Under the pieces are notes generated by a model. That model had not been told where the DNA came from. It worked only from the letters and a program-made list of their open reading frames with translations, and searched no databases. 64,000 nt of DNA from Citreicoccus inhibens (GTDB taxonomy: Bacteria > Myxococcota > Myxococcia > Myxococcales > Myxococcaceae), in the NCBI RefSeq assembly GCF_019039035.1, contig NZ_JAHNZT010000018.1, forward strand, positions 1 to 64,000, given 5' to 3'. The translations under genes and the position numbers were made by a program. Shown one piece after another: positions 8,365-16,827 of this stretch (positions are counted from its first letter, which is position 1; each line of letters starts with the position of its first letter).

Positions 8365-9615
8365 CGCAGGAGAAGGCGCGGGAGAAGGCGCTGGTGGCGG
8401 AGCCTTGGGCACCACCGTCAGCTGTCCATCCTTCTCCTGGAGGGTGTGCGTGCTCCCCACCGCGTACTGTTGGAACTCCTCCAGCGTCGCGGGGGTGTAC
8501 GTCACGGGGGGCGCTCCTCCGCCCTGGAAGACGACGCGGTACTTCGCGCTGCGCGAGGTGCGCTCCTTCTGACCTTTCTCCAGGGGCGGGACGGGGCGCA
8601 GCTCCACATCCGATGGCCAGTACGTCTCGAGCGTGCTCCCGCTCTTCTTCACGGTCCGATCATGTGCCCAATCCCATTGCGTCCAGGAGTACCAGGGCGC
8701 ATTGCGTGGCACGCTCCGATAGTGCGGCTCCTGCCGCGAGCGTCGCTCATCCACATACCGAGGAGTCCGACGGGTCTTCGTCACCGAGCAGTAGCGGGTG
8801 GAGCACCGTCGCTCGCCGCCGGTGCAGGACGTCTTGCACGTGGCGAAGCCATTCTTGTTGCTCGTGCACTGCTCGCGGCATGAACGCGGCGTGGTGCTGC
8901 AATCCTGCCCGCAGGCCTCCTGCTCTCGATAGGACTCGGTGGTGTACCCGTCCTGTCGCTGCTCCGTGTAGTAGACAGTCTCGTAGCCATCGAGGACCTG
9001 GTCGTCGTGGTGATGGCGGGAGCCTCGGGCCTTCACCTGAAGGGCATTCGCCGGGCGAAGCTCCGCGAACCCTTCCCGCTCCGAGGCCCGGTAACGCTCC
9101 ACATCCACGAGGTGCTCCCAGGAGACCTCCTTCACCTGGAGGGCCTGTGTCCAACCGGCATCAGGCGTCCCGGCATCCCGGGCCCCCGTCGCCCCCTCCT
9201 TCCCCCCCGTCAGGATGCCGACGCCCATCGGGCAGCAGCACCCGAAGAACAGCAGGCCCAGGAGGACATAGAAACAGCCTCGCATGAACGTGAGCGGCTT
9301 CTTCTCTGGACGCGGCGGCACACCTCCGGAGGGCTCAGGGCTCGGGGGCGCGGAGGCACCGCAGTTCTCGCAGTCTCCGTTCAAGGCCCGCTGGTCGCTG
9401 TCGCAGTAGGCGCACCGCCAGTTGGGACCGGCGGTGGCCATCCGCAGGAGCGCCGTGTCAGTCACCGTCGCCGCGGAGGCCGTGTCCTCCGGCATCTCGT
9501 ACTGCTCGCTGCCGTCCTTGGCCTTCTTGCAGTGCTGACACACCAGGTGGCGGCCGAGGTTCCTGTGTTGGCAACTCGAGCACCGCCAGAACATCTCAAT
9601 CTGCCGCGTCGACAT
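8353..9615 (-). CDS. Zinc-finger membrane protein with two RanBP2-type C4 motifs
   Basis: This encodes about 420 residues. Two N-terminal C4 zinc motifs have the RanBP2-like pattern W-x-C-x2-C with a second C-x2-C: FWRCSSCQHRN with CQHC, and NWRCAYCDSD with CENC. A single membrane span rich in Leu/Phe/Cys follows at about 112-132. The rest is a hydrophilic region with many cysteines (about 230-290), aromatic and charged, ending in a Pro/Ala tail. Such zinc-ribbon plus one-helix proteins are common in myxobacteria but have no assigned role. I use the ATG at 9615; a GTG at 9627 is possible. The 3' end overlaps the convergent acetyltransferase gene by 12 bases. Confidence 0.7.
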   Translation of the reverse strand: MSTRQIEMFWRCSSCQHRNLGRHLVCQHCKKAKDGSEQYEMPEDTASAATVTDTALLRMATAGPNWRCAYCDSDQRALNGDCENCGASAPPSPEPSGGVPPRPEKKPLTFMRGCFYVLLGLLFFGCCCPMGVGILTGGKEGATGARDAGTPDAGWTQALQVKEVSWEHLVDVERYRASEREGFAELRPANALQVKARGSRHHHDDQVLDGYETVYYTEQRQDGYTTESYREQEACGQDCSTTPRSCREQCTSNKNGFATCKTSCTGGERRCSTRYCSVTKTRRTPRYVDERRSRQEPHYRSVPRNAPWYSWTQWDWAHDRTVKKSGSTLETYWPSDVELRPVPPLEKGQKERTSRSAKYRVVFQGGGAPPVTYTPATLEEFQQYAVGSTHTLQEKDGQLTVVPKAPPPAPSPAPSPASVK

Positions 9616-9779
9616 TCGTGCGCTCACCCCTGGGGCAACCCCCGCGCAAGTCGCCTGTGCTGCTCAGAGGCCGCCCTCCCCACGAGGACAACCCCGCGCT
9701 TCCATTCCCCGTGACACGCCACCACAGGGACGGGCCTGGACGTCACATCCTCGGGGATATTCAATCCACCGCGCGCGAC

Positions 9780-9944
9780 TCAGCCATCGAGGGGCTTGAA
9801 GTCCGCCTTGTCCGCGCCGCACTCGCCGCAGGTCCACTCCGTCGGAATGGACTCGAAGGGCGTCCCGGGAGGAAAGCCATCCTCTTCGATTCCCTGCTGG
9901 GGGTCGTAGACAAAGCCACAGCCCTGGCACTTGTACTTCCGCAT
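9780..9944 (-). CDS. Rubredoxin
   Basis: This 54-residue protein is a rubredoxin, a small electron carrier with one Fe(SCys)4 centre. It starts MRKYKCQGCGFVYDP and ends with TCGECGADKADF, giving the two conserved CxxCG loops that bind iron. The aromatic and PPGT positions between them also match the family. The ATG at 9944 is preceded by GGAGGTGG, an excellent ribosome-binding site. No rubredoxin reductase or alkane hydroxylase is nearby, so its partner is unknown. It stands alone between the zinc-finger gene and the S8 protease gene. Confidence 0.95.
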   Translation of the reverse strand: MRKYKCQGCGFVYDPQQGIEEDGFPPGTPFESIPTEWTCGECGADKADFKPLDG

Positions 9945-10133
9945 GACCACCTCCGGTGTGAGGCGGCACTAGACGGCGATTCCCCGCAGGCGTCCAGGGA
10001 GATTCCTCCGCCCGCCCGCGAGGCCATGCTGTCCGACCGAGCGAGCCACGCCACCCGTGTGACTCGCCCAGCGCGGTGAGGCGAACCCGTCCACCCCACC
10101 GCGCCGTTCAATGAGCGGAGTCCGCTCGCGGGC

Positions 10134-12440
10134 TCACGGGACGATGAGCCCACCGCTCACGACGAGGCCGTAGTCCGCGTCCACCGCGGGCGTCTCCACG
10201 TGGGCGTCCTGAACAATCTCGTCGCCGAGCACCTCGACCTTCCACGTCCCCGCCGCGGGGTTCTGGATGAAGACGTTCTCCACCGTGTCCTTGGTGTTGG
10301 ACGTGCCCCCCGACGTGGAGAAGTTCCCCGCCGTCAGGCCGTTGTTTCCCCAATAGAGTGTCCCGTTGGGGGCCGTCACGCGGAGCGACAAGTCATTGAC
10401 GCGAGCCTGGGCCGCGCCCACGGTGCCCATCGGATCCGTGAAGACCATCGTGACGTTCAGCTCGGTGGAGCCCGTGGCAACCGAGACGTTGTAGCTCTTG
10501 ACGCCCAGCGGGGTGATGACGTCCGTCTCATCAATCACGCTCGTCACGGGCGCGCGGTCCAGCAGGCGGCGGAGATCCGACGTGCCCCAGCCCTGCTTGT
10601 AACGGTCCAGGTCCGAGTTGGAGCCGCCCGCCAGCCAGTTGTAGCGATAGGCATTGTTGATCATCAGCGCCTTCGCCGTGGCCATCTGCGGACGGCTGGC
10701 GAAGACGTCCGCCTTGCCCCCGAAGCCGCTCCACACTCCCTGGTGCCACATCTGGAAGAGGAGCCCGAAGTGGCCCGACGTCTGCGGCGTGGCGGAGCTG
10801 GTGCCACCGAACTCCGTGTAGCTCGCGGTGCCGGTGCCCGTGGCCGAGTGGATGTTGTCGTAGAAGAACGACAGGTCCGGCTTGATGCGTCCATCCGCGG
10901 CCGGACCGATGCTGCCGCTGGAGCTCCAGCGATCATCCGTGCGCGCAGCGGTGCTCTGATGATTGAAGCCACCCACCGACACGATGTTCTTCGCCCAGGC
11001 CTGCGGGCGCGAGTCCTGGTTGCCCGCATTGCTCTGCGATTGCGTGCTGAGGATGGGGTACTTGAACAGGTAGTCATCCACCTCGGCGGACAGCGTGGTG
11101 TACGTGCGCACGCGAGCACTGCCCACGCTCGACGTCTGGAACACCGCGCGATACGTCCCGCTCGGGTCCGTCAGCTCACGATTGATGTCGTAGCGAGACT
11201 TGGTGCCACCGAACTGGGTGGACTCGCTGTAGCGGAAGAAGATGCCCTGCGCGTCCGGCAGCATGCCGCGCGCGAGCGGGTCCACGCCCTTGGCGAAGTT
11301 GTTACTGTAGCAACTGGTGCCGTGGTACTCGGAGCCGGTGGTGCCCGTGCTCTGGATGACGGGTGCGTTGGCCCATTCGCGGTGCGTGGTGAGCAGCTCG
11401 GTGTCGAAGACCTCGCCGCGCACGCCCTGCCCCGTCCATCCCTTCAGCGACTGCAGATAGTTGGCGCCGCCCACCTCGCGGACGATGTCCATGTCGAGTT
11501 CGCCTGGGCCACCCCATCGATCGATGAACTGAATCGCGTTGGAGCGCACCGCGGACAGCAGCTGGGCAGCGCTCAACGTCGCCTCGACGCGCAGCCCTCC
11601 CGGCTCCACGAGGTCCACGGCGCCGCCCAGGCGCTGCACCAGGGCGACGACCTCCGCCTGCCGAGCCTTTCCCGCCTCCCCCAACATGAGGGAGTAGCGC
11701 TGGCGCGGCAGCGCGGGCGCCAGGCCCACGAGCGCGTCACGCAGCTCGCGCTCCAATCGGTACTCCGGATGGTAGGGGCCCACCCAGCGGACGTAAGGGA
11801 GCGACTGGACGCGCTTCTGGGCGTCCGCGTCCATCTCCACGACGAAGGTGTGGTCGGTGAGGAAGCGCAGCACCTTGCCTCCCGAGCGCTCGATGGCCTC
11901 GCGGAACTCGGGCAGCGGCGTTGCCAGGAACTGGACCAACTGCAAGGTGTTGTCCGCATCCGCCGCGAGCAGACGGGCCGCCAGCGGTTGGGTGACTTGG
12001 AGCGGATCGAACTGCGCGCCCTCCAGCCTCACCAGATAGCTGGTGGGCCGAGCGCGGCCGAGCAACACCGCGCCATCCCGCGTATAGGCCGTGAAGGCCT
12101 GCTGGGTACCATCCGCTTGCAACTCCTGCCACGTATGGAGTTGGACGGTGGTGTCTGGAATGACGAGGCTGCGCAGCGCGGAGATGGGCGCCGCGGTGCG
12201 GTGGATGACAAGGCCGGACGCCGTCGTCAGGACATGGCGCCCCTCTCGCTCGGCCACCGCGCCGCTCTCGGTCACGAGCTTCGCTGGCACCAGCTGAGCC
12301 GCGCCCGGAGCAGAGGACCGGGCGGGACCCGGCTCCGAGCTGGCCGCGAGAAGGGAACCGGGCGCGACGAGCGCGCACGTCAGGACGACAGTCTTCAGCG
12401 GGCGCCACTGGCCCGCCGACCACGAGGACGTCTTTCGCAT
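10134..12440 (-). CDS. Secreted subtilisin-like serine protease (S8) with C-terminal P-like domain
   Basis: This encodes a 768-residue exported protease. A signal peptide spans about 1-33. A long propeptide-like region follows to about 310. The catalytic domain shows Asp346 in EVFDTELLTTH, His373 in YHGTS, and Ser548 in GGTSSATP. An AGN segment near 472-474 may supply the oxyanion Asn. The spacing and LLTTH context resemble kexin-type rather than classical subtilisins. A beta-rich C-terminal domain (about 630-768) resembles the P-proprotein/PPC jelly rolls that follow S8 domains. The ATG at 12440 has GGGAG upstream; the ORF continues 40 codons further but without signal-peptide character. A role in predation or nutrition is inferred from the biology of myxobacteria, not shown by the sequence. 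Confidence 0.9.
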   Translation of the reverse strand: MRKTSSWSAGQWRPLKTVVLTCALVAPGSLLAASSEPGPARSSAPGAAQLVPAKLVTESGAVAEREGRHVLTTASGLVIHRTAAPISALRSLVIPDTTVQLHTWQELQADGTQQAFTAYTRDGAVLLGRARPTSYLVRLEGAQFDPLQVTQPLAARLLAADADNTLQLVQFLATPLPEFREAIERSGGKVLRFLTDHTFVVEMDADAQKRVQSLPYVRWVGPYHPEYRLERELRDALVGLAPALPRQRYSLMLGEAGKARQAEVVALVQRLGGAVDLVEPGGLRVEATLSAAQLLSAVRSNAIQFIDRWGGPGELDMDIVREVGGANYLQSLKGWTGQGVRGEVFDTELLTTHREWANAPVIQSTGTTGSEYHGTSCYSNNFAKGVDPLARGMLPDAQGIFFRYSESTQFGGTKSRYDINRELTDPSGTYRAVFQTSSVGSARVRTYTTLSAEVDDYLFKYPILSTQSQSNAGNQDSRPQAWAKNIVSVGGFNHQSTAARTDDRWSSSGSIGPAADGRIKPDLSFFYDNIHSATGTGTASYTEFGGTSSATPQTSGHFGLLFQMWHQGVWSGFGGKADVFASRPQMATAKALMINNAYRYNWLAGGSNSDLDRYKQGWGTSDLRRLLDRAPVTSVIDETDVITPLGVKSYNVSVATGSTELNVTMVFTDPMGTVGAAQARVNDLSLRVTAPNGTLYWGNNGLTAGNFSTSGGTSNTKDTVENVFIQNPAAGTWKVEVLGDEIVQDAHVETPAVDADYGLVVSGGLIVP

Positions 12441-12573
12441 GGGTCGGTGCTCCCTGTATTCGAGTGGCTGGAGACGTCTTCCCAAACGTCCCCAGCGCTG
12501 CCGCACCTGGATACCCGCTCCCACGAATGACACGCCGGCACCCAGGCGCAAACAAGCCATTCACGACAGAGGC

Positions 12574-12607
12574 GATTTATCTATATTTCATGCAAATCAA
12601 GAATGCC
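12574..12607 (-). promoter_or_regulatory. AT-rich upstream element of the S8 protease gene
   Basis: On the minus strand the bases read ggcattcttgattt, then 12 bases, then gataaatc. This is an AT-rich island about 135-165 bases before the S8 start codon. The region upstream of the papain-like protease gene at 20171 has ggcattctcgaatt followed 3 bases later by aataaatc. The shared pieces may be a promoter or regulator site for the two secreted proteases, but the spacing differs by nine bases. Confidence 0.3.
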
Positions 12608-12673
12608 AACGGGCGGTTCGAAAGCACGCGTCCACTGTTGCGTGCTCGACACAGCGCCAATGGCGCGCGGGCA

Positions 12674-13105
12674 TCACTCCGCCGAGGTCGCCAGTCCGTT
12701 GCGCACCGCGTCCGCGACGGCGTCGCGCGAACCCTCGTCCTGGAGCTTCTCGGTGCGCAGGTAGATGCCCATCAAGCGCTCGAATAGACGGACCGGGTTC
12801 TTCTCGAGGCCCATCGCCACACCTGTCGCGAGCAGGAGCTCGGGCGTCCGGAGGAAGCGGGAGCGCGGGTCCGTCAGCGCCTCGAACAGCTGCGCGGCGG
12901 AGAACAGCGTCGGATGGCGGCGCCTGGCCGCGGCGCGCTCCTCGTCCGTGAAGGACTTCTGAGACGGGTGGATGCCCAGCAACACCTGCGCCGCGCGACG
13001 GCGCTCGGCATCGGCGCGGAGATCCTGGGTGGGCGAGGGCCCGACCCGCACCATCAGCGCCAGGAAGTCATCCGCGAGCTTCACCGGCCTGACGCCCTCC
13101 TTCAT
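12674..13105 (-). CDS. Conserved-looking hypothetical protein, 143 residues
   Basis: I do not recognise a family. The protein is soluble, highly charged and mostly alpha-helical by composition, with segments LADDFLALMVRVG, DERAAARRRHP and LFERLMGIYLR. There is no signal peptide. I use the ATG at 13105. The frame stays open upstream, but there is no ATG or GTG between 13105 and the strong AGGGGAGGG at about 13145-13155, so a rarer CTG start nearer to that site cannot be excluded. The gene lies directly downstream of a small lysine-rich frame ending at 13161, possibly in one transcript. Confidence 0.55.
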   Translation of the reverse strand: MKEGVRPVKLADDFLALMVRVGPSPTQDLRADAERRRAAQVLLGIHPSQKSFTDEERAAARRRHPTLFSAAQLFEALTDPRSRFLRTPELLLATGVAMGLEKNPVRLFERLMGIYLRTEKLQDEGSRDAVADAVRNGLATSAE

Positions 13106-13160
13106 GAAGTCGACGCGATAGCCCCTGGGGTTCAGCGTGGCCGACTCGCCGCCCTCCCCT

Positions 13161-13340
13161 TTATTCAGGCGGGAGCTGAATGTGGAGCCGTGACTCGGCG
13201 GCTCCCACGGACTCGGCGGGGCTCGTCTTGCTGGCGGTCTTCTTGGCTGCCGTCTTCCTGGCCGCGAGCTTGCTGTTCGCGGTGGCCTGCTGACTCGACG
13301 GCTCGTCGAACGGGAGCGGACTGGGCGCGCCTGAGTCCAC
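13161..13340 (-). CDS. Possible small Lys/Ala-rich protein, 59 residues
   Basis: From a GTG at 13340, with GGAG about eight bases upstream, a frame of 59 codons ends at a TAA (13163-13161). The product starts MDSGAPSPLPFDEP and has a basic ARKTAAKKTASKT stretch like histone-H1-type tails, then SRLHIQLPPE. A strong ribosome-binding-like sequence follows its stop immediately, which suggests coupling to the next gene. It could equally be the displaced N-terminal part of the downstream gene after a frameshift. Composition alone supports it. Confidence 0.3.
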   Translation of the reverse strand: MDSGAPSPLPFDEPSSQQATANSKLAARKTAAKKTASKTSPAESVGAAESRLHIQLPPE

Positions 13341-13453
13341 CTCTCGACTCCGCTCGCGGGACTTCGCAGTGCCGGGCCCAGGGCTCCGTGTATGAGAGCG
13401 CAGCCTGGAAGACGTGCTGAGCCTCCGCGCACGGGAGCCCGTGGGCGTTTGAC

Positions 13454-14050
13454 TCAGATGCTCACGTAGGTGGGGGGAGTGGTGCTGGTGAAGAAGTTCG
13501 CGTACGTGGCGATGTAATAGGAGCCGCCCGTTCCCGTCTGCCCCGGGAACGGGCCCGTCTTCGTCCCCGAGGCCGTCAGCGTCGTCCCATCCCCCGAGAT
13601 GGACAGGCTGCACGAGTTGACGTTGCCCGCCCCGAAGTTCACCACGAGGTCCGTGTCGCGCACGGTGCTCAAGGTGTCAGGAGCGACATGCTTGACCTTG
13701 CACTGGATGTTGCCGGCCGGGCTCGGGCTGCCGCGGTAGGCGAAGCTCACCGCCACGCCCAGGTCATTGGCCGCCAGCGAGATGACCGGAGTGGTGTACG
13801 AATAACCGAGAGTCACCGTGTCCGCCGTGCACGTCGCCGAAGCCGCGCGCGTGAGGTCCACGCGGTAGTACGGAGGGCTCATCGACAGCACGGTCGACGA
13901 GATGGTGAAGGAGCAGCCCTGCGACGTCCCCGTCGTCAGCCGCTGTGATTGGGCCGCCAGTGTCTGAGAATCCTGGGGCTCTGCCTCAGGACCACAGGCA
14001 GACAGGGACAGGACTGCGAGCATACCCACGGCGCACTTGAATCCTTGCAT
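13454..14050 (-). CDS. Lipoprotein of unknown function, 198 residues
   Basis: This encodes an exported lipoprotein. The ATG at 14050 has GGAG upstream, and the signal peptide MQGFKCAVGMLAVLSLSACG carries the lipobox LSAC, so Cys19 would be lipidated. The mature part has a Gln/Ser-rich linker. It then has a beta-strand-rich domain with four cysteines (CSF, CTA, CKV, CSL) that could form two disulfides. No enzyme motif is visible. The longer frame to 14134 lacks a ribosome-binding site. It is divergently placed to the macro-domain gene. Confidence 0.8.
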   Translation of the reverse strand: MQGFKCAVGMLAVLSLSACGPEAEPQDSQTLAAQSQRLTTGTSQGCSFTISSTVLSMSPPYYRVDLTRAASATCTADTVTLGYSYTTPVISLAANDLGVAVSFAYRGSPSPAGNIQCKVKHVAPDTLSTVRDTDLVVNFGAGNVNSCSLSISGDGTTLTASGTKTGPFPGQTGTGGSYYIATYANFFTSTTPPTYVSI

Positions 14051-14181
14051 GGCACGACTCCGCGTTTGGGATGAGGGCTGGGACTCGAGGAACTGTCCCT
14101 GATCTCCATTTCGGAAATCAACTCCACGGGGCAACTTCCTGTGCTAAGTGCCGCGGCACCCTTCTCACCTCGCGAGGACGC

Positions 14182-14736
14182 ATGTCTACGGAACGTCTGG
14201 AGTTGCTCCAACGGTTGGAGTTGGTCCGCGGAGACATCACGAAGGTCACCGCGGACGCAGTGGTGAACGCGGCCAACTCCGCGCTTTCAGGAGGAGGCGG
14301 TGTGGATGGAGCGATCCATCGCGCGGCGGGCCCCGGCCTCCTGGCGGAGTGTCGAACCCTGGGTCGATGTCCACCTGGAGAGGCTCGTATCACCTCAGGC
14401 CATCGGCTCCCCGCGAGGTACATCATCCACACGGTCGGGCCTGTCTGGGAGGGCGGCGGCCGGGGCGAATCGGGTGTGCTGGCCCGCTGCTACCGGAGTG
14501 TCTTTGATCTCCTGGCCCAGCGAGGATGGGTGACGGTGGCCTTCCCCTCCATCTCGACGGGCATCTTTGGGTTCCCCATCGAGCGGGCCTCAAGGATTGC
14601 CCTGAGAGAGATACTCGGAGCCCTCGAGCGCCGCCCCGCCCTGGAGCGAGTGACCGTCGTGCTGTTCAGCGATCGCGACCTCGCGGTGTATCAACACGCT
14701 CGGGATGAGCTGGCTTCGGCGGCACCGCCGGCTTGA
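14182..14736 (+). CDS. Macro-domain protein, probable O-acetyl-ADP-ribose deacetylase type
   Basis: This 184-residue protein is a single macro domain of the MacroD/YmdB type. It shows GDITKVTADAVVNAANS, the Gly-rich loop SGGGGVDGAIHRAAG, CPPGEARIT, and FPSISTGIFGFP. These residues bind ADP-ribose and, in active members, hydrolyse O-acetyl-ADP-ribose or mono-ADP-ribosyl esters. Key catalytic-loop Asn (NAANS) and the GGVD segment are intact. The ATG at 14182 is preceded by gcgaggacg. No ADP-ribosyltransferase or sirtuin is visible in the window, so its substrate source is unknown. It is 132 bases from the divergent lipoprotein. Confidence 0.93.
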   Translation: MSTERLELLQRLELVRGDITKVTADAVVNAANSALSGGGGVDGAIHRAAGPGLLAECRTLGRCPPGEARITSGHRLPARYIIHTVGPVWEGGGRGESGVLARCYRSVFDLLAQRGWVTVAFPSISTGIFGFPIERASRIALREILGALERRPALERVTVVLFSDRDLAVYQHARDELASAAPPA

Positions 14737-14799
14737 GCCTCGGCCCCGGCCAACCCGGTGCGCCCATGCGCGCATCTCTGGAAGAGTGCTTCCGGCGAG

Positions 14800-15738
14800 A
14801 TGGACCCTCGGGATGTGACAGTGGAGGAGGCCCGGCAGTGGGCGAGAGGGGATGACCTCGCGTCGCGGTGCAGGCTCGATGTCGCCAGGGTTCTCTCACG
14901 ACGGAGGGCCTCCTCCACCGCCGTGCTCCAACCCCTGGAGGAGCAGCCGTCCTCGATGATGAGCACCGCCCAGCGTGCCTCCAGTTCCTCGCGCACCTGA
15001 GCCCCGCGCGTGCCCTGCGATTCCTGGAGGAGACCGCGCGCGCTCTCTTGGGGGTGCGTCCGGGAGACCGTGCCACGTGGCGAGATGGACGCTTCGCCCT
15101 GCACCTGCTCGCCAGGATGGACGCCACCGCTCGGCCGCCCTTGGGCGTGCCGCGCGCCTTGCATGCCCACACCTTACAGCGGAGCCATGGTGACACCGAG
15201 GCCCCGCCCATCCGCATCGCCGTAGAGCGGGTGTTGTCATCCCTTGCTTGGGCGGGGCCGCGCGCACCCCTGCCCCTCGGGCCAGGGTCCGGCGCACCCG
15301 GGCTCGCCGCGCGATGGGGTGCCCTCTTGCTCACGAGCGCGCCGCCGCGAGCCTCTTCGCCCTGGAGCGCTGGGTGGATGACCCGACCGAGACATCCCGC
15401 CATGAGGTGCTCCGCGAAGGACGCTTCATCCCCCGCCAGTTCGCGCCGGCCCCGCTCTTCCACTCGGCGTGGAGCATCCACCACGCGACGTCACACCTCG
15501 GTGATGAGGCATTCCATCGGAGCAGCCGCCGGAGGAGCCTCGGGCCCTGACTCGCTGCGCGCGCTCCGCGGTCCGAGCCCTGCTCGGAGGGGAACGCCTG
15601 AGCGAGAGGGAGCTCGGCGCGCAGACCTTGTTGGCCACGCCCGTCTCTGGAGATGACGTATTGCCCTGGGCGCGCGGCATCAGCGCTCCCGTGCGTGAGC
15701 CGTTGCGAGAGCACGCACGGCTGCTCGTTTGCGACTGA
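14800..15738 (+). pseudogene. Multiply frameshifted remnant of a roughly 310-residue protein
   Basis: Protein-like sequence can be followed across all three forward frames. MDPRDVTVEEARQW starts at 14800. A shift then leads to FLAHLSPARALRFLEETARA and FALHLLARMDA. Another frame carries LFALERWVDDP and TSRHEVLREGR with HSAWSIHHATSHLGDEAFH. The first frame returns with VRALLGGERLSEREL and GDDVLPWARG and ends at TGA 15736-15738. At least three indels are needed, so this is a decayed gene. The parent family is not recognised; the text is helical and charged. Bases 15739-15945 hold no supported gene. Confidence 0.6.
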
Positions 15739-15945
15739 TTCCAGACGGGGTTGATGGAAGACAGCGTGGACTGAGCAGCAATTTCCAGGTGTGTCCACGT
15801 CTCGCGCCAAGCATTCCATCTCATTCTGTGTCGAGCACCCGATAGGGCAGCTTTCCACGAGAGACCCTGACGCCTCGACTCAGCGATGAAGGGCCCGGGA
15901 TGGAGCTCCTCCACAGAAAAGGCTCACACCCAGCCGCCCCATCCC

Positions 15946-15960
15946 ATTCACCGGGTGAAT
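15946..15960. promoter_or_regulatory. 15-base palindrome at the start of the DUF4215 gene
   Basis: ATTCACC-g-GGTGAAT is a perfect palindrome with a single-base centre. It ends ten bases before the ATG at 15971 and touches the likely ribosome-binding site (ttggag). It could be an operator or affect translation initiation. No cognate regulator is evident. Confidence 0.35.
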
Positions 15961-15970
15961 TGGAGTCCAC

Positions 15971-16672
15971 ATGAGCAAGCGTCAGAGCATCACGCTGTCA
16001 CGTGTCCTGGGTCCCCTCCTGGCCGCTGGCTTGCTGGGCGCGTGGGACAGCAGTCCCACCGAGCAGGAGTTCGTGTCCGATGCCCCGCCTCCCGAGGAGT
16101 CCAGCGAGGCGTTCTCCCTCAATCCTGGCGGCGATCCCTACGCGGACGCCATCTCCCCCGCGACGACGTCCGTCGTGCTCAACGCGTTCAACGTCCTGGG
16201 CGCCCCGGACGGCCTCACCGCCACCGTCGTGGGCCTGCTCAATACCGCCATCGTGCTCGACATGGGCGCGGGCGAGGAGGGCACCGGCAACCTGAAGATT
16301 TATTACAACGGCCTCAACGTGGCGGTGCTGGCGCAGGTGGACTTCATCAGCGCGTCCGGACACGTGCTCGCCACCACGCCGGCGAACCTGCTGGAGCTGG
16401 GCCTTGGCTCCCATGTCGCGGTGGTGCACTACCCGGCTTCCCCCCAGCCGTACCGGTACGTGCGCATGCGGGCCGTGGTGGCCTCGGTCTACACGCTGGA
16501 CGCGGTGGAGACGGTTCGGCCCGTCGTCTGCGGTGATGGCTATACCTCGGGCGCCGAGCAATGCGACGACGGGAACCAGTTGTCCGGTGATGGCTGTAAC
16601 AGTGTCTGCGAAATCGAGCCGGGCCATTCCTGCCATGGACAGCCCAGCATCTGCGGTCTCGGCTCGCGCTGA
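15971..16672 (+). CDS. Myxococcus cysteine-rich (DUF4215) exported protein with altered lipobox
   Basis: This encodes 233 residues. The N-terminus looks like a lipoprotein signal (LLAAGLLGA), but the position where the lipobox cysteine is expected is Trp25 (codon tgg), so lipidation is unlikely. A beta-rich domain of about 120 residues follows. The C-terminus has one Myxococcus cysteine-rich repeat: CGDGYTSGAEQCDDGN, SGDGCNSVCEIEPG, and HSCHGQPSIC. Such repeats are disulfide-rich or metal-binding and occur in surface proteins. The start is supported by TTGGAG upstream. The natural reading is a secreted protein released to the periplasm or outside. Confidence 0.75.
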   Translation: MSKRQSITLSRVLGPLLAAGLLGAWDSSPTEQEFVSDAPPPEESSEAFSLNPGGDPYADAISPATTSVVLNAFNVLGAPDGLTATVVGLLNTAIVLDMGAGEEGTGNLKIYYNGLNVAVLAQVDFISASGHVLATTPANLLELGLGSHVAVVHYPASPQPYRYVRMRAVVASVYTLDAVETVRPVVCGDGYTSGAEQCDDGNQLSGDGCNSVCEIEPGHSCHGQPSICGLGSR

Positions 16673-16827
16673 CGCTTCTTCCCCCTCCCCCAAAGGCCCC
16701 CCGGTTTGACGACCGCCTTCCTTGCCCCATTCCTGATTCCGGGTTGAATGGGCAGCAGGCGCCCGCGTCAAGGCGCTGACTCCGCGGATGCGCTCGCGGA
16801 GTCATTCCCACCAAGGAGCACGCATCC

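Noticed and set aside
10113-10127. GAGCGGA-g-TCCGCTC palindrome after the S8 protease stop
   Set aside because: In DNA this GC-rich short palindromes are frequent; a one-base centre does not form a hairpin, and no T tract follows.
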